From assembly GCA_051656645.1 (NCBI GenBank), contig JBOGCH010000029.1, positions 62,001 through 126,000 on the forward strand: 64,000 nt of DNA, in the 5' to 3' direction. Under the pieces are notes generated by a model. The model was not told the DNA's origin. It searched no databases and worked only from the letters and a program-made list of their open reading frames with translations. The DNA comes from JBOGCH01 sp051656645. Its GTDB lineage: Bacteria; Bacteroidota; Bacteroidia; Bacteroidales; Marinifilaceae. Every line of letters begins with the position of its first letter. The first letter of the stretch is position 1. Positions 17,377 to 26,870 of the stretch are shown here, piece by piece. The position numbers and the translations under genes are program-made.

Positions 17377-18828
17377 CTAGAATTCAGCATTCTTTGGTGT
17401 ACGTGGGAAAGGTATTACATCCCGGATGTTACCCATTCCTGTTACAAACAACAACAAACGCTCAAATCCAAGACCAAATCCCGCGTGTGGAGCCGATCCG
17501 TAACGTCTAGTGTCCAAATAGTAGCTCATAGCTTCCACCGGAATACTTACCTCTTCCATTCTTGCCACTAATTTGTCATAGTCTGCTTCACGCTCGCTAC
17601 CTCCAATAATCTCACCAATTTGTGGGAATAAAACGTCCATTGCAGCAACTGTATTACCGTCCGGATTCTGTTTCATATAGAAAGCCTTAATCTCTTTAGG
17701 GTAGTCTGTAAGGATTACCGGCTTTTTAAAATGTTTCTCTACCAGATAGCGTTCATGCTCGCTCTGTAAGTCTGCTCCCCAAGCTTCGATAGGGTATTGG
17801 AATTTCCCTTTTTTATTTGGTTTGCTGTTACGCAAAATATCAATTGCCTCAGTGTAAGTTACGCGCTCAAAATCGTTCTCAAGCACAAAGCGCAACTTCT
17901 CAATAAGCTCCATCGATTTGTCTTCTTCTTTCTTACCTTTCTCCTCGTTTTGTAGACGCTCGCTAAGGAATTTCAAATCGTCCATGCAGTTATCCAATGC
18001 ATAACGGATTAGATATTTCAAGAAATCCTCCGCTAAGTCCATGTTGTCTTTCAATTCGTTGAAAGCAACCTCAGGCTCAATCATCCAGAACTCCGACAAG
18101 TGACGTGTTGTATTTGAGTTTTCCGCACGGAATGTAGGACCGAAAGTATAGATTTTACCCAATGCCATTGCACCAAGCTCACCTTCCAACTGTCCGCTAA
18201 CCGTTAGGTTAGTCATTTTTCCAAAGAAATCCTCTTTATAATCAATGGCGCCTTCCTCTGTGCGTGGTAGGTTGTTCAAGTCAAGGGTAGTAACTTGGAA
18301 CATCTCTCCGGCTCCTTCACAATCTGACGCTGTAATAAGCGGAGTATGCAAATAGAAGAATCCATGATCGTTAAAATATTTATGGATAGCAAATGCCATT
18401 GCATGGCGAATGCGGAATACTGCACCAAACGTATTGGTACGGAAACGCATGTGTGCCACCTCTCTTAAAAACTCCAAAGAGTGTTTTTTAGGCTGAATAG
18501 GATAAGTTTCCGGATCGGCAGTACCCAACACCACAATCTCGTTAGCATTGATCTCCACCGCTTGTCCGCTACCGGTACTTGCCACCAATTCTCCGCGTAC
18601 AGCGATTGCCGAACCTGTTGTTACTTTTTTCATTACCTCCTCAGGGAAATTTTCCATTTCCGCAACAACCTGTATATTATTGATGGTCGAACCGTCATTA
18701 AGAGCAATAAAGTTGATTTGTTTATTACCGCGTTTGGTACGTACCCAACCTTTTACTTCAACTGCCTTAGGGCAATCCTGCGATTGTAACAGCTCCTTAA
18801 CTGTTACGCGTTCTGTTGTTTCCATCAT
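17377..18828 (-). CDS. asnS: Asparaginyl-tRNA synthetase
   Basis: This is a class IIb synthetase of 483 residues, charging tRNA-Asn. The N-terminal OB-fold anticodon-binding domain begins VKGWVRTKRGNKQINFIALNDGS (about 22-44). The catalytic core shows motif 2 FRAENSNTTRHLSEFWMIEPE and motif 3 GFGLGFERLLLFVTGMGNIRD near the C-terminus, ending IPFPRTPKNAEF as in typical AsnS. Two ATGs are adjacent at the start (18828 and 18825). Confidence 0.98.
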   Translation of the reverse strand: MMETTERVTVKELLQSQDCPKAVEVKGWVRTKRGNKQINFIALNDGSTINNIQVVAEMENFPEEVMKKVTTGSAIAVRGELVASTGSGQAVEINANEIVVLGTADPETYPIQPKKHSLEFLREVAHMRFRTNTFGAVFRIRHAMAFAIHKYFNDHGFFYLHTPLITASDCEGAGEMFQVTTLDLNNLPRTEEGAIDYKEDFFGKMTNLTVSGQLEGELGAMALGKIYTFGPTFRAENSNTTRHLSEFWMIEPEVAFNELKDNMDLAEDFLKYLIRYALDNCMDDLKFLSERLQNEEKGKKEEDKSMELIEKLRFVLENDFERVTYTEAIDILRNSKPNKKGKFQYPIEAWGADLQSEHERYLVEKHFKKPVILTDYPKEIKAFYMKQNPDGNTVAAMDVLFPQIGEIIGGSEREADYDKLVARMEEVSIPVEAMSYYLDTRRYGSAPHAGFGLGFERLLLFVTGMGNIRDVIPFPRTPKNAEF

Positions 18829-18932
18829 CTCTGTTTAATTTCAGTTTGAATAATTGCTTTTCTATACAAATTCCATACCAATGGAGTTTGTCACATACAA
18901 AAATAATATTTATATGGTAAGGGAGCAAACAA

Positions 18933-20054
18933 TTAGCAAAATAGCTCACTAAATATCTTATCCGATAATAACCAGCCCTTTGGCGTCAGTGCAAATCCAC
19001 TAACAGACATTGTTGCATAGCCTGCTTCCACACACTTTTTTCGGTAATTATAGGATGCATGCCACGCATCCTTGTCAAGCGCCTCCATCTCGGCATTCGT
19101 CACACCATCGCGCATGCGCAGTCCTGTCATTACCCGTTCATTGTATCGGTCTGCCGCAGTTAATACCTCTTCCTCAATCGGCAAGTTTCCGGCCTCTATC
19201 TCCTCAACATAACGTTTCACGGAGGCAATACCCCAGTGACGTCCCTGTTCATTGTATGAGTGGGCTGCCGGACCTAGTCCTAAATAGGTATCTCCTCTCC
19301 AATAGGCACTATTATGCACGGCTCTACAACCCGGAAGTGCAAAATTAGATATCTCATAGTGCTCATAGCCGGCATCTGTAAGCCATTGGCACACTTTCTC
19401 AAAACGGGCGGTTAGCTCATCATCGTCCAAGGGAGTAAAAAGCCCTCGTTTCACCTGCATCTCCATCTCTGTCCGCTCATCTACGGAGAGCATATAGACT
19501 GACACATGGCCCACACCTTGTGCTATGAGTTGCTTTACATCCTGCTCCAAGATTTCTTCACTACTTTCCGGAAGCCCCACAATTAAGTCGCCACTCACCA
19601 GCTTTATTCCTGCCTCCCTTAGTATTTGCAAAGCGCGCAAAGCACCCTCGCCCGAGTGTCTACGCTTTACCCTTCGCAGTACATTATCATTGAAGCTCTG
19701 AACACCCATACTTACCCTGTTAAATCCCAGACGCTTCCACATTGCCACTCGCTCCGCGGTAACATCCTCCGGGTTTACCTCGAGCGTACGCTCGGCATCG
19801 GCGGTAAAAGTAAATGTATCCATCACCGCACGTAGTAACTCCTCAAACAAATCATCGCGCAAAACGGATGGGGTACCGCCTCCCAAATAGAGCGACTTGT
19901 GTGCTACACGGCCGGGAAGATAATCTTTTCGCCACTCCATTTCCTGCAACACGGCGCGCGTATAACGCTCCATCAATGCGGCTGATGCCACCGAATAGAA
20001 CGCGCAATAGGTACACTTGGAGGCACAAAAAGGAATGTGTATATAGACGGACAT
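18933..20054 (-). CDS. hemW: HemW-like radical SAM protein (haem chaperone / former coproporphyrinogen oxidase homologue)
   Basis: The 373-residue protein opens with IHIPFCASKCTYCAFYS, the CxxxCxxC cluster of radical SAM enzymes with the extra Cys/Phe arrangement typical of HemW. Further motifs are LYLGGGTPS, TLEVNPEDVT and FNRVSMGVQSFND. A C-terminal HemW domain (about 290-373) is present. HemW delivers haem to respiratory enzymes and is often misannotated as HemN. The gene follows an ASCH-like gene by 36 bp on the same strand. Confidence 0.93.
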   Translation of the reverse strand: MSVYIHIPFCASKCTYCAFYSVASAALMERYTRAVLQEMEWRKDYLPGRVAHKSLYLGGGTPSVLRDDLFEELLRAVMDTFTFTADAERTLEVNPEDVTAERVAMWKRLGFNRVSMGVQSFNDNVLRRVKRRHSGEGALRALQILREAGIKLVSGDLIVGLPESSEEILEQDVKQLIAQGVGHVSVYMLSVDERTEMEMQVKRGLFTPLDDDELTARFEKVCQWLTDAGYEHYEISNFALPGCRAVHNSAYWRGDTYLGLGPAAHSYNEQGRHWGIASVKRYVEEIEAGNLPIEEEVLTAADRYNERVMTGLRMRDGVTNAEMEALDKDAWHASYNYRKKCVEAGYATMSVSGFALTPKGWLLSDKIFSELFC

Positions 20055-20090
20055 AACTACTAGTTTATTATAATTAAAATAGTGGAACGG

Positions 20091-20534
20091 CTACACGGAG
20101 CGCTCCACTTTTCCTAAATGATATACAACCAACCATACGGCATTATCTCCATGCTCATCGGGCACAAAACCGTCCTCATCGGTATATCTGTAGCGGGCTT
20201 CTTTGCCATCCTCACCTTCGGCCACCTCAAAGCTAATTCCTTTTATTTCTGCCAGCAGCGTGTCGCACTTCTTATCATATCCTACACCAAATTTTATGTG
20301 TGTGTAAGGTATTGCCAAAAACGGAAACTCGCCTCCATTATAGGTATAGCAATCAAGCGGAGCCTCATCACAAAGTGTTTTATCATATTGCAACCATCCT
20401 TCGGGTGTTGTTTTCAGATATTTACCAAAGCTGGTGTCCGTGATTTCACAAAACTCCTCGGTAGTTGTTCCGTCTGCTATTTTATTAAAATCCTTTTGTT
20501 TTACAGAAAGGAAAAGTATCTCGTTATGATTCAT
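20091..20534 (-). CDS. ASCH/PUA-like small protein, function unknown
   Basis: The 147-residue product begins EILFLSVKQKDFNKIADGTTTEEFCEI, resembling the N-terminal strand-helix of ASCH (PUA-fold) proteins of the pattern LSVKxxxFxxIxxGxKxxEyRE. The rest is rich in aromatic and acidic residues with no catalytic motif recognised. ASCH domains are thought to bind RNA. It is the first gene of a two-gene unit with hemW; no functional link is known. Confidence 0.55.
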   Translation of the reverse strand: MNHNEILFLSVKQKDFNKIADGTTTEEFCEITDTSFGKYLKTTPEGWLQYDKTLCDEAPLDCYTYNGGEFPFLAIPYTHIKFGVGYDKKCDTLLAEIKGISFEVAEGEDGKEARYRYTDEDGFVPDEHGDNAVWLVVYHLGKVERSV

Positions 20535-20654
20535 AGCTCAATGTATTGTATAATTTATTTACGATTAAAAATAATCATTTTCATCAATATCCATCCTATA
20601 ATCGCACATTTTTCTTATTAATCTCTTGTACCCCTCCCTATGTCAAGTACCGGT

Positions 20655-20826
20655 CATGTCCCAATCATGGCTGGTACATGCCTTGGTTTTCAACACATCA
20701 AGAACAGGTTTTCTATAGCTTTTCTACAGGTTTGATACCCATAAACCTATAGAGAACCTGTAGAAAACCTGTAGAAAACCAGTAGAAAACCCAATTAAGA
20801 GTAAACGGGGATGGGGACATGCCCCC
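20655..20826. repeat. 11-bp-periodic palindromic array 2
   Basis: The interval divides into 11-bp words: CATGTCCCAAT, CATGGCTGGTA, CATGCCTTGGT ... TTTCTATAGCT, TTTCTACAGGT, then AAACCTATAGA, GAACCTGTAGA, AAACCTGTAGA, AAACCAGTAGA ... ending GGATGGGGACA. The palindrome centre is 20738. The outermost CATGTCCC (20655-20662) and GGGACATG (20814-20821) are exactly mirrored about that centre, 167 bp from end to end. The word family (TTTTCTACAGG) is unrelated to those of arrays 1 and 3. It lies between the divergent ASCH-like and cvpA genes. No reading frame or T-tract accounts for it. Confidence 0.85.
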
Positions 20827-20833
20827 TTTAACA

Positions 20834-20873
20834 TTATCCCAACACGGAGAATGCATATTGGGATAGGAATCAC
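20834..20873. repeat. Short inverted repeat beside array 2
   Basis: TATCCCAA and TTGGGATA face each other across about 16 bp just right of array 2. It may be a flank of the array or an independent hairpin. Confidence 0.3.
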
Positions 20874-20931
20874 AGCATAAAAACCACATACTATTATGAG
20901 GGACACAGCGTACAACCGAAAATTAAAACAC

Positions 20932-20939
20932 TATCTTTG
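20932..20939 (+). promoter_or_regulatory. -7 box for cvpA
   Basis: TATCTTTG is an exact TAnnTTTG, 21 bp before the cvpA ATG at 20961. The -33 element is weak. Confidence 0.4.
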
Positions 20940-20960
20940 CGAAAGTAAAACAATGCAATT

Positions 20961-21443
20961 ATGAATTTTATCGATATACTACTTATTATCCCTATTGTTT
21001 ACGGCGCTTATAAAGGATTTAGTCGTGGTTTTCTTATTGAAATAGCCACACTCCTAGGTCTGTTTGTTGGCGTGTTTTGCGCTATGCGCTACGCTCCGCA
21101 GGTGGAACATTATTTAGTAAACACCATAGCGTTAAAAAGCGAATACAATAACTACATAGCGTGGTTTATAACCTTCCTTGTTACGCTGCTTGCGCTTATG
21201 CTACTAGCATGGGGAGTAACAAAACTGGTAGAGATGCTATCCTTGGGGTTAATTAATAAACTGTTGGGAACATTTCTGGGCATGGTAAAGTATTTCATTA
21301 TAGTGTGCGTGGCATTGTTGCTTGTCAATTTTTTTAATAGTAAATTCGCCTTTATTAAGCCCAAACATAAGCAAGAAAGCATGTTATACAGTACATTCTC
21401 TCGCGTGGGCGATAATATATACACCATTTGTAAGAGTATATAG
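20961..21443 (+). CDS. cvpA: CvpA-family inner-membrane protein
   Basis: The 160-residue protein has four hydrophobic helices and the family start NFIDILLIIPIVYGAYKGFSRGF, where the GxxKG(F)xRG pattern is typical of CvpA. It belongs to the family needed for colicin V export in Escherichia coli and linked elsewhere to envelope stress resistance; its molecular role is unsettled. It sits upstream of tyrS with a 140-bp gap. Confidence 0.88.
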   Translation: MNFIDILLIIPIVYGAYKGFSRGFLIEIATLLGLFVGVFCAMRYAPQVEHYLVNTIALKSEYNNYIAWFITFLVTLLALMLLAWGVTKLVEMLSLGLINKLLGTFLGMVKYFIIVCVALLLVNFFNSKFAFIKPKHKQESMLYSTFSRVGDNIYTICKSI

Positions 21444-21583
21444 CGTTATGTATGTAGAATTTAGAATAGTGGGGACACTTTATCGCTGACAGAGCACCTT
21501 TGGGGTGCATGCAGAAGAAATCCGACAATGAGCGGGAATGAGGACAAACAAAAAATATATTATAACATAAACACAACAATACT

Positions 21584-22873
21584 ATGAACTTTGTTGAAGA
21601 ACTACGCTGGCGAGGCATGATTCAGGACATTATGCCCGGAACTGAAGAACAATTAAAAAAAGAGCAAACAACAGCATACGTAGGTATAGACCCAACGGCT
21701 GACTCTCTACATATTGGTCACCTTGTTTCTGTAATGATGATGAAACACTTGCAAATGGCCGGTCATAAGCCTATTTTCATTATCGGAGGAGCTACAGGGA
21801 TGATTGGAGACCCTAGTGGAAAAAGCGCTGAGCGTAACCTGCTAGACGAGGCGACCATTGAACTCAATATGGCCGGTATCAAATCGCAATTAGATAAATT
21901 TATCGATTTCAACAGCGATGCGCCAAATGCAGCCATCATTCTAAATAACTACGACTGGATGAAGGAATTTAGTTTCCTAGGATTTATCCGTGACGTAGGA
22001 AAACACATCACCGTAAACTACATGATGGCTAAGGACTCCGTGAAAAAACGTCTTAACGGCGATTACGGACAAGGCCTATCATTTACTGAGTTTACATACC
22101 AATTGGTACAGGGATATGACTTTTACTACCTACGTCGCAACCATAACTGTATGTTACAAATGGGTGGTTCGGATCAGTGGGGTAACATCACCACCGGTAC
22201 GGAGTTAATTCGCCGTATGGATCGTGCAGAAGCATTTGCATTAACATGGCCATTAATGACAAAAGCTGACGGCGGTAAATTTGGTAAAACAGAAAGTGGT
22301 AATATTTGGTTAGACCCTGAGCGTACATCTCCTTACCAATTCTACCAATTTTGGCTAAATAGCACGGACAACGATGCAGCTAAATACATTAAAATATTTA
22401 CAATTCTTCCGCCTGCGGAGATTGACGCACTGATTGCTGAGCACGCTGAAGCTCCACACTTGCGTAAATTACAAAAGGTATTGGCAAAAGAAATTACTTG
22501 TCTTATACATGGTGAAGAGGCTTACAACCAAGCGGTAGAGGCATCGGAAATCCTATTTGGCAAAGCAACTGCCGATACACTACGACGTATTGATGAGAAA
22601 ACGCTTCTATCCGTATTTGAGGGTGTTCCTCAATTTGAGGTAAATAGCGCGGACATTGAAGCCGGTGTAGATATTGTTGACTTCCTTGCTGAAAAAACGG
22701 CTATCATGGCTTCTAAAGGCGAAGCACGCCGCTCACTAAAAAGCAATGCTATTTCTATTAATAAGGAAAAAGTGAAAGAGGGCGACATTATTGGTAAAGC
22801 ACATTTGCTTAACAATAAATACATCCTTGCTCAAAGCGGTAAGAAAAACTATTATTTGGTGATTGTAAAATAA
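21584..22873 (+). CDS. tyrS: Tyrosyl-tRNA synthetase
   Basis: This 429-residue class I synthetase has the HIGH-type motif HIGHLVSVMMM (about residue 45), the tyrosine-binding YQLVQGYDFYYL, GGSDQWGNITTG, and the KMSKS-equivalent KFGKTESG near residue 230. A C-terminal S4 RNA-binding domain (about 365-429) ends the protein. It attaches tyrosine to tRNA-Tyr. A strong intrinsic terminator follows at 22888-22919. Confidence 0.98.
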   Translation: MNFVEELRWRGMIQDIMPGTEEQLKKEQTTAYVGIDPTADSLHIGHLVSVMMMKHLQMAGHKPIFIIGGATGMIGDPSGKSAERNLLDEATIELNMAGIKSQLDKFIDFNSDAPNAAIILNNYDWMKEFSFLGFIRDVGKHITVNYMMAKDSVKKRLNGDYGQGLSFTEFTYQLVQGYDFYYLRRNHNCMLQMGGSDQWGNITTGTELIRRMDRAEAFALTWPLMTKADGGKFGKTESGNIWLDPERTSPYQFYQFWLNSTDNDAAKYIKIFTILPPAEIDALIAEHAEAPHLRKLQKVLAKEITCLIHGEEAYNQAVEASEILFGKATADTLRRIDEKTLLSVFEGVPQFEVNSADIEAGVDIVDFLAEKTAIMASKGEARRSLKSNAISINKEKVKEGDIIGKAHLLNNKYILAQSGKKNYYLVIVK

Positions 22874-22887
22874 TCCAATCTATACTA

Positions 22888-22919
22888 CAAAAAAAGGAGC
22901 CATTTGGCTCCTTTTTTTT
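22888..22919 (+). terminator. Intrinsic terminator of tyrS
   Basis: AAAGGAGCC, loop ATTT, GGCTCC followed by a run of eight or more T gives a textbook rho-independent terminator starting 15 bp after the tyrS stop. The A-run on the other side makes it usable for the converging lipoprotein gene as well. Confidence 0.9.
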
Positions 22920-22998
22920 GTAACTCCTAATCTTTTGTCAATATGATTTTAAGAATAACTACATATAAACTAAAGTTATTATATGTAGTTAATTGGTT

Positions 22999-25797
22999 TT
23001 ACTTAGGGCTAACAACATTAAAGTTGTGTACGTAACCTCCAGATATCCAGCTTTCTTGATCAACTAATATTGAGATGTTATTAATGATAGTAGCTCCATT
23101 AACATAACCTTTCAATATATTTGCATCAGACTGACTATCGTATGGTCTGTTGATTGTTAATAAATTAGTTCTATTAATGTCTGCATTCGCCATATATAAC
23201 ACGTTACCTTTACCGATAATTGTTCCCTCATCGAAATATACATTACATACAGCAGATATGCCACCATTAAATACTGCATTCTTAAGGTTTGCAATACCTA
23301 TTGAAGAATTGCCTAAGTCATTTAAAGTAACGATACCTGTATATGTACCTCCATTAATTGTAATTGCGTTTGATGTAATATTAGAAGCACCAGTTACGCC
23401 TCCTGTCAAGATTACTGTGCCACTAATAATTTTACCTTCAACTTGTCCGATGTTTAAGTTTTTAGTAATATGACCATGAATTCTGATATCACCTGCAACT
23501 GCTTCAATCGTAACGTTACCTGCGATATCACCAAAACAAGTTATATTATTAGCTGATATAATATCTAAATTACCATTAATAGCTGCAAGAACATCAACAC
23601 TATTTGCAATAGTTTCAAGGTTAACATTACCATTAACAATACCGCCTATTGATGCATTATTAGCTTTTTTAACGGCAATATTTCCAGTTACAATACCATT
23701 GTTTGATGTAATGAAATCTGCCGTAGCATTCTCAATTATTACGTCGCCTGTAACAGCCGCATTAATTTTCATATTAGTACACTGTGTTGTCACAGTAACG
23801 CCTCCATTTGCAACCGCTCCATTAACATTTACATTACCAACAGTACCTAATTCGATTCCTGTTCCAACTGTTGCGTTAGTAGTTACATCAGCTCCTTTAA
23901 TAACAACTAATTTACCACTAATTGCTCCGTTAACTGTGCTTGTTACATTCAATGCCTCAGCAATAGTAACATCTCCGGCAACTGTATTGTTAATAGTAAC
24001 ATCATTTGCTTTAGTTACATCAACATTACCTCCAACAGTACCGTTTACGTTGATATCTCCTGACTCAGCAACTGTTACGTTTGTAGCAACAGCACCATTG
24101 ATTTCGATATCACCAACAGTATTTTGTGTTGCAATGCTATTAGTAGTTGCATTAATGATAACATCTTCAGTTCCATTATCTGTAACAACTAGGTCATTAA
24201 CTGTACCGTTAACAGTAACTTCATTGCTACCTGTGTAAGTTAAGTCTGCAGCTTGAGTATTATTTGCATTAATTCCAATAGGACAAGCTGTGTTTGTATT
24301 TGTCACTACTAGATTTGTACCATTTTCTTGGTTTATAGTAATGTTACGGAATTTATCGTTTACCGGAGCGAAGTCGATATTTACAACATCACTAGCTGTT
24401 TCAAGATTTACAATTAATAATGCTCTATCAGCTCCTGTTCCATAGTAATAAAGACCTGCAATCTCAGTTAAAGCTGCTTCTACTTTATCCTCTTTTAAAC
24501 CTTCTTTGATAACCACTTTAGTAATCATACCGTCAGCGTTACGATCAACAACAACAGTAGCACCTTCGATAGTTACATATTCAGTATTTGTTGACAAGTC
24601 GTCCTCAACAGTAACATTATCAAAGTTATCAAACTGATCTTGGATAGTGATAGTAAAGTGAGTTTTCTCTGTTAACAAGTTACCTGCAATTGTAGTTAAA
24701 GTGTTTTTACGAGCCGGTACGCTTGCAATTGTACTTTGCTTTAATACTTTTGGAGTACCATCGTTGCTTGCAAGTAACTTGAATGTCATTGCGTAAGCTG
24801 AAGACTGGTTATCAACAGTATTAGGGAAAATGTAATTTAAGTCCAATACAGGGTAAAGAGCCGTTTCAGTTTCAGCTTCGATATCCTCAACAGAAATAAA
24901 ACGCTCTGGTTGAGATGGATCTTTTTTTACCCACTGAATAGTTCCTCTATCCCAGTTTGTAGCAATTGTAACATCTTGCTTTGTCTCGTCAGTACTAACC
25001 GGTTTTCCTGTCAACGCATTAAAAGTTGTCGCAGCACTTTTAATTGTTGTTTCAATACGGTTTAGTTTGTTAGCTCCATTAGCTCCTTCAAACGAAGCAA
25101 AATATTGGTTCCATTTGTCAATATGATCGTAGTCAGTAAGTACTACACGTACTTTACTAATAGTTCTCTTAACTGTAATGTTTTTGGTTGCCTCTACTGA
25201 AACATCTCCTGCATTTGCTGGAGCAACAACCTCAAGGTCAGAAATTGCCGAATAAATGTCACGTCCTTCTGGTAACAAATCGCTAAATTCAGTAGCTTGT
25301 GGCTTCATAACAACTGAAGTCAAGTTATCAGTTGAATAGAATAAATCAAATGTTGATGCTGGTTGCAATGTTACATCTACATCTCCCATTCTATTATCAT
25401 CTTTTACAAAGTCAACCCAAGTAACTACTTTATAGCTACCTTGTGGTAAACGTAAGTCATCGATAATTGGTAATACATCACTGTTAATAGCAGCCGGATT
25501 GTAGATTCTGCGTGTAGTTACAATCGGCGTTGTAGTGTTAGCTGCATCAAAAATCTGGATTGTTAAACGGTGGTCAAACATTCCTTGCATACCCGAAGCA
25601 TCTAATTTGTAATTTGTCCATGCTCCTTTTTCGCTTACGATTCCTGCACGGGTAGCATTCTCCCCAACATTAATCTTTAATTCAATAGGATACTTTTCAC
25701 CTGTCATTACTGGTGCATCGTGTCCCTCCATGGCATCTTCTGCACAACTTGCTAATAAAGTTGTCGCTGCTAAAGACCATAAAAACTTGTTTCTCAT
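22999..25797 (-). CDS. DUF6562-type surface lipoprotein fused to a long beta-solenoid
   Basis: I use the ATG at 25797 (MRNKFLWSL) rather than the in-frame TTG at 25803. The 932-residue protein has a lipoprotein signal (LLASC), then a fimbrillin-like domain (about 40-240) with SYKVVTWVDFVKDDN and a DIYSAISDLEV block shared with the two genes upstream, and a second beta domain to about 400. From about residue 480 to 760 there are many 17-20-residue repeats of the type GNVxVxxANxVxINGxVxG, as in right-handed beta-helices or bactofilin-like stacks. A less regular tail ends NFNVVSPK. It is the last and largest gene of a four-gene operon. Likely a surface fibre or adhesin; function is inferred. Confidence 0.75.
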   Translation of the reverse strand: MRNKFLWSLAATTLLASCAEDAMEGHDAPVMTGEKYPIELKINVGENATRAGIVSEKGAWTNYKLDASGMQGMFDHRLTIQIFDAANTTTPIVTTRRIYNPAAINSDVLPIIDDLRLPQGSYKVVTWVDFVKDDNRMGDVDVTLQPASTFDLFYSTDNLTSVVMKPQATEFSDLLPEGRDIYSAISDLEVVAPANAGDVSVEATKNITVKRTISKVRVVLTDYDHIDKWNQYFASFEGANGANKLNRIETTIKSAATTFNALTGKPVSTDETKQDVTIATNWDRGTIQWVKKDPSQPERFISVEDIEAETETALYPVLDLNYIFPNTVDNQSSAYAMTFKLLASNDGTPKVLKQSTIASVPARKNTLTTIAGNLLTEKTHFTITIQDQFDNFDNVTVEDDLSTNTEYVTIEGATVVVDRNADGMITKVVIKEGLKEDKVEAALTEIAGLYYYGTGADRALLIVNLETASDVVNIDFAPVNDKFRNITINQENGTNLVVTNTNTACPIGINANNTQAADLTYTGSNEVTVNGTVNDLVVTDNGTEDVIINATTNSIATQNTVGDIEINGAVATNVTVAESGDINVNGTVGGNVDVTKANDVTINNTVAGDVTIAEALNVTSTVNGAISGKLVVIKGADVTTNATVGTGIELGTVGNVNVNGAVANGGVTVTTQCTNMKINAAVTGDVIIENATADFITSNNGIVTGNIAVKKANNASIGGIVNGNVNLETIANSVDVLAAINGNLDIISANNITCFGDIAGNVTIEAVAGDIRIHGHITKNLNIGQVEGKIISGTVILTGGVTGASNITSNAITINGGTYTGIVTLNDLGNSSIGIANLKNAVFNGGISAVCNVYFDEGTIIGKGNVLYMANADINRTNLLTINRPYDSQSDANILKGYVNGATIINNISILVDQESWISGGYVHNFNVVSPK

Positions 25798-25837
25798 AAT
25801 CAATAAAATTTAATGTAAAAAGATATTTAAAAATTCT

Positions 25838-26839
25838 CTAATTTTCTATTTGTATATTATTACTATAGATAAAGTCCAAGCTCTCCTTAATGGTTGTTTT
25901 GGTATTTGCTCTTAACTCTCCTGTAATAAATTCCGAAGTGGAAATCTGTTTATCCAAACGATAATATGGACAATATCCTTGCTGTTCGGATAGTTTTACA
26001 GACAACCGAATCCCTCTTGTCGCAAGTGAAGGATTTAGTTTTTTATCTCCAACAAAACGGTAGTCATACAGGTTGTGCGTGCCTGGCGCATTATCTAAAT
26101 GAAAATAAATTCCTGTCTCGTCCAATAATTCCTCTCCCGTGTTTTCATCCACTACTGTATATATTTCTCCTTTTTTCGCATCGAACTTATAAAGCTTCTC
26201 ACCTTGCATATATACTGCAACATTATCCGTCTGAGCTGTTGGTTCGGCCGATATGGTTGTCTCATAAAACACAATATCGCTAAACACAACTTTTGCCAAT
26301 GGGCGAGAAAGCTTTACGCTAAGATTTTCTTCACCATTGTACAGCGGAACACCCTCTTCACTCATAGTTAGGGTAAATAAGAATGCTCCACAGTACGCAT
26401 CTTGACTATCATTAGGTAGTTGAATATTTGCTTTCCTCATGCTAACAGCTCGTAATGACGTTGCGTCGTAAAACTCCACTTGTCCAGGCTTTATATAATC
26501 TGCCCAACATACAACTGTATATTCAGAATCCTTCACTAAGCGCACATCCTGGAATTCAAAACTTTCTATAGCCGTTTCTGCGTTATTTGCAATATCCGAG
26601 AATCGGACTTCTCGTAACATTGGAACTTCCTTATTCCCTTCATAGAACTCAAGAATATAGCGTAACTGATACCCTTGCGGAATAAAACCGTCTCCACCCG
26701 CCTTCGATGTCTCTCCATTATCTGTCGCAATTGATAATTTCACTGGGACCATCGGTTTTTCTGTATTCTCAATCTCAACTGTTTTACTACAACTTATAAC
26801 TATAAAAGGTAGTAGTATATATAAAAATAATCTTCTCAT
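25838..26839 (-). CDS. DUF6562-type fimbria-like lipoprotein
   Basis: The 333-residue protein has a short lipoprotein signal (FIVISC). Its body shows YTVVCWADYIKPGQVEFYD followed by ATSLRAVSM and a DAYCGAF block, the same order of motifs as in both neighbours and as in DUF6562/Mfa-type proteins. It lies 40 bp upstream of the solenoid lipoprotein and 31 bp downstream of another paralogue. It may be an accessory or anchor subunit of a surface fibre. Confidence 0.7.
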   Translation of the reverse strand: MRRLFLYILLPFIVISCSKTVEIENTEKPMVPVKLSIATDNGETSKAGGDGFIPQGYQLRYILEFYEGNKEVPMLREVRFSDIANNAETAIESFEFQDVRLVKDSEYTVVCWADYIKPGQVEFYDATSLRAVSMRKANIQLPNDSQDAYCGAFLFTLTMSEEGVPLYNGEENLSVKLSRPLAKVVFSDIVFYETTISAEPTAQTDNVAVYMQGEKLYKFDAKKGEIYTVVDENTGEELLDETGIYFHLDNAPGTHNLYDYRFVGDKKLNPSLATRGIRLSVKLSEQQGYCPYYRLDKQISTSEFITGELRANTKTTIKESLDFIYSNNIQIEN

Positions 26840-26870
26840 ATTGGGGAGTATGTTTACACTTTGTAATTAA

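Noticed and set aside
23699..24238. 179-residue plus-strand frame inside the solenoid lipoprotein gene
   Set aside because: It is the antisense of the Val/Asn-rich repeats and reads as low-complexity Val/Thr/Pro; no promoter or independent evidence.
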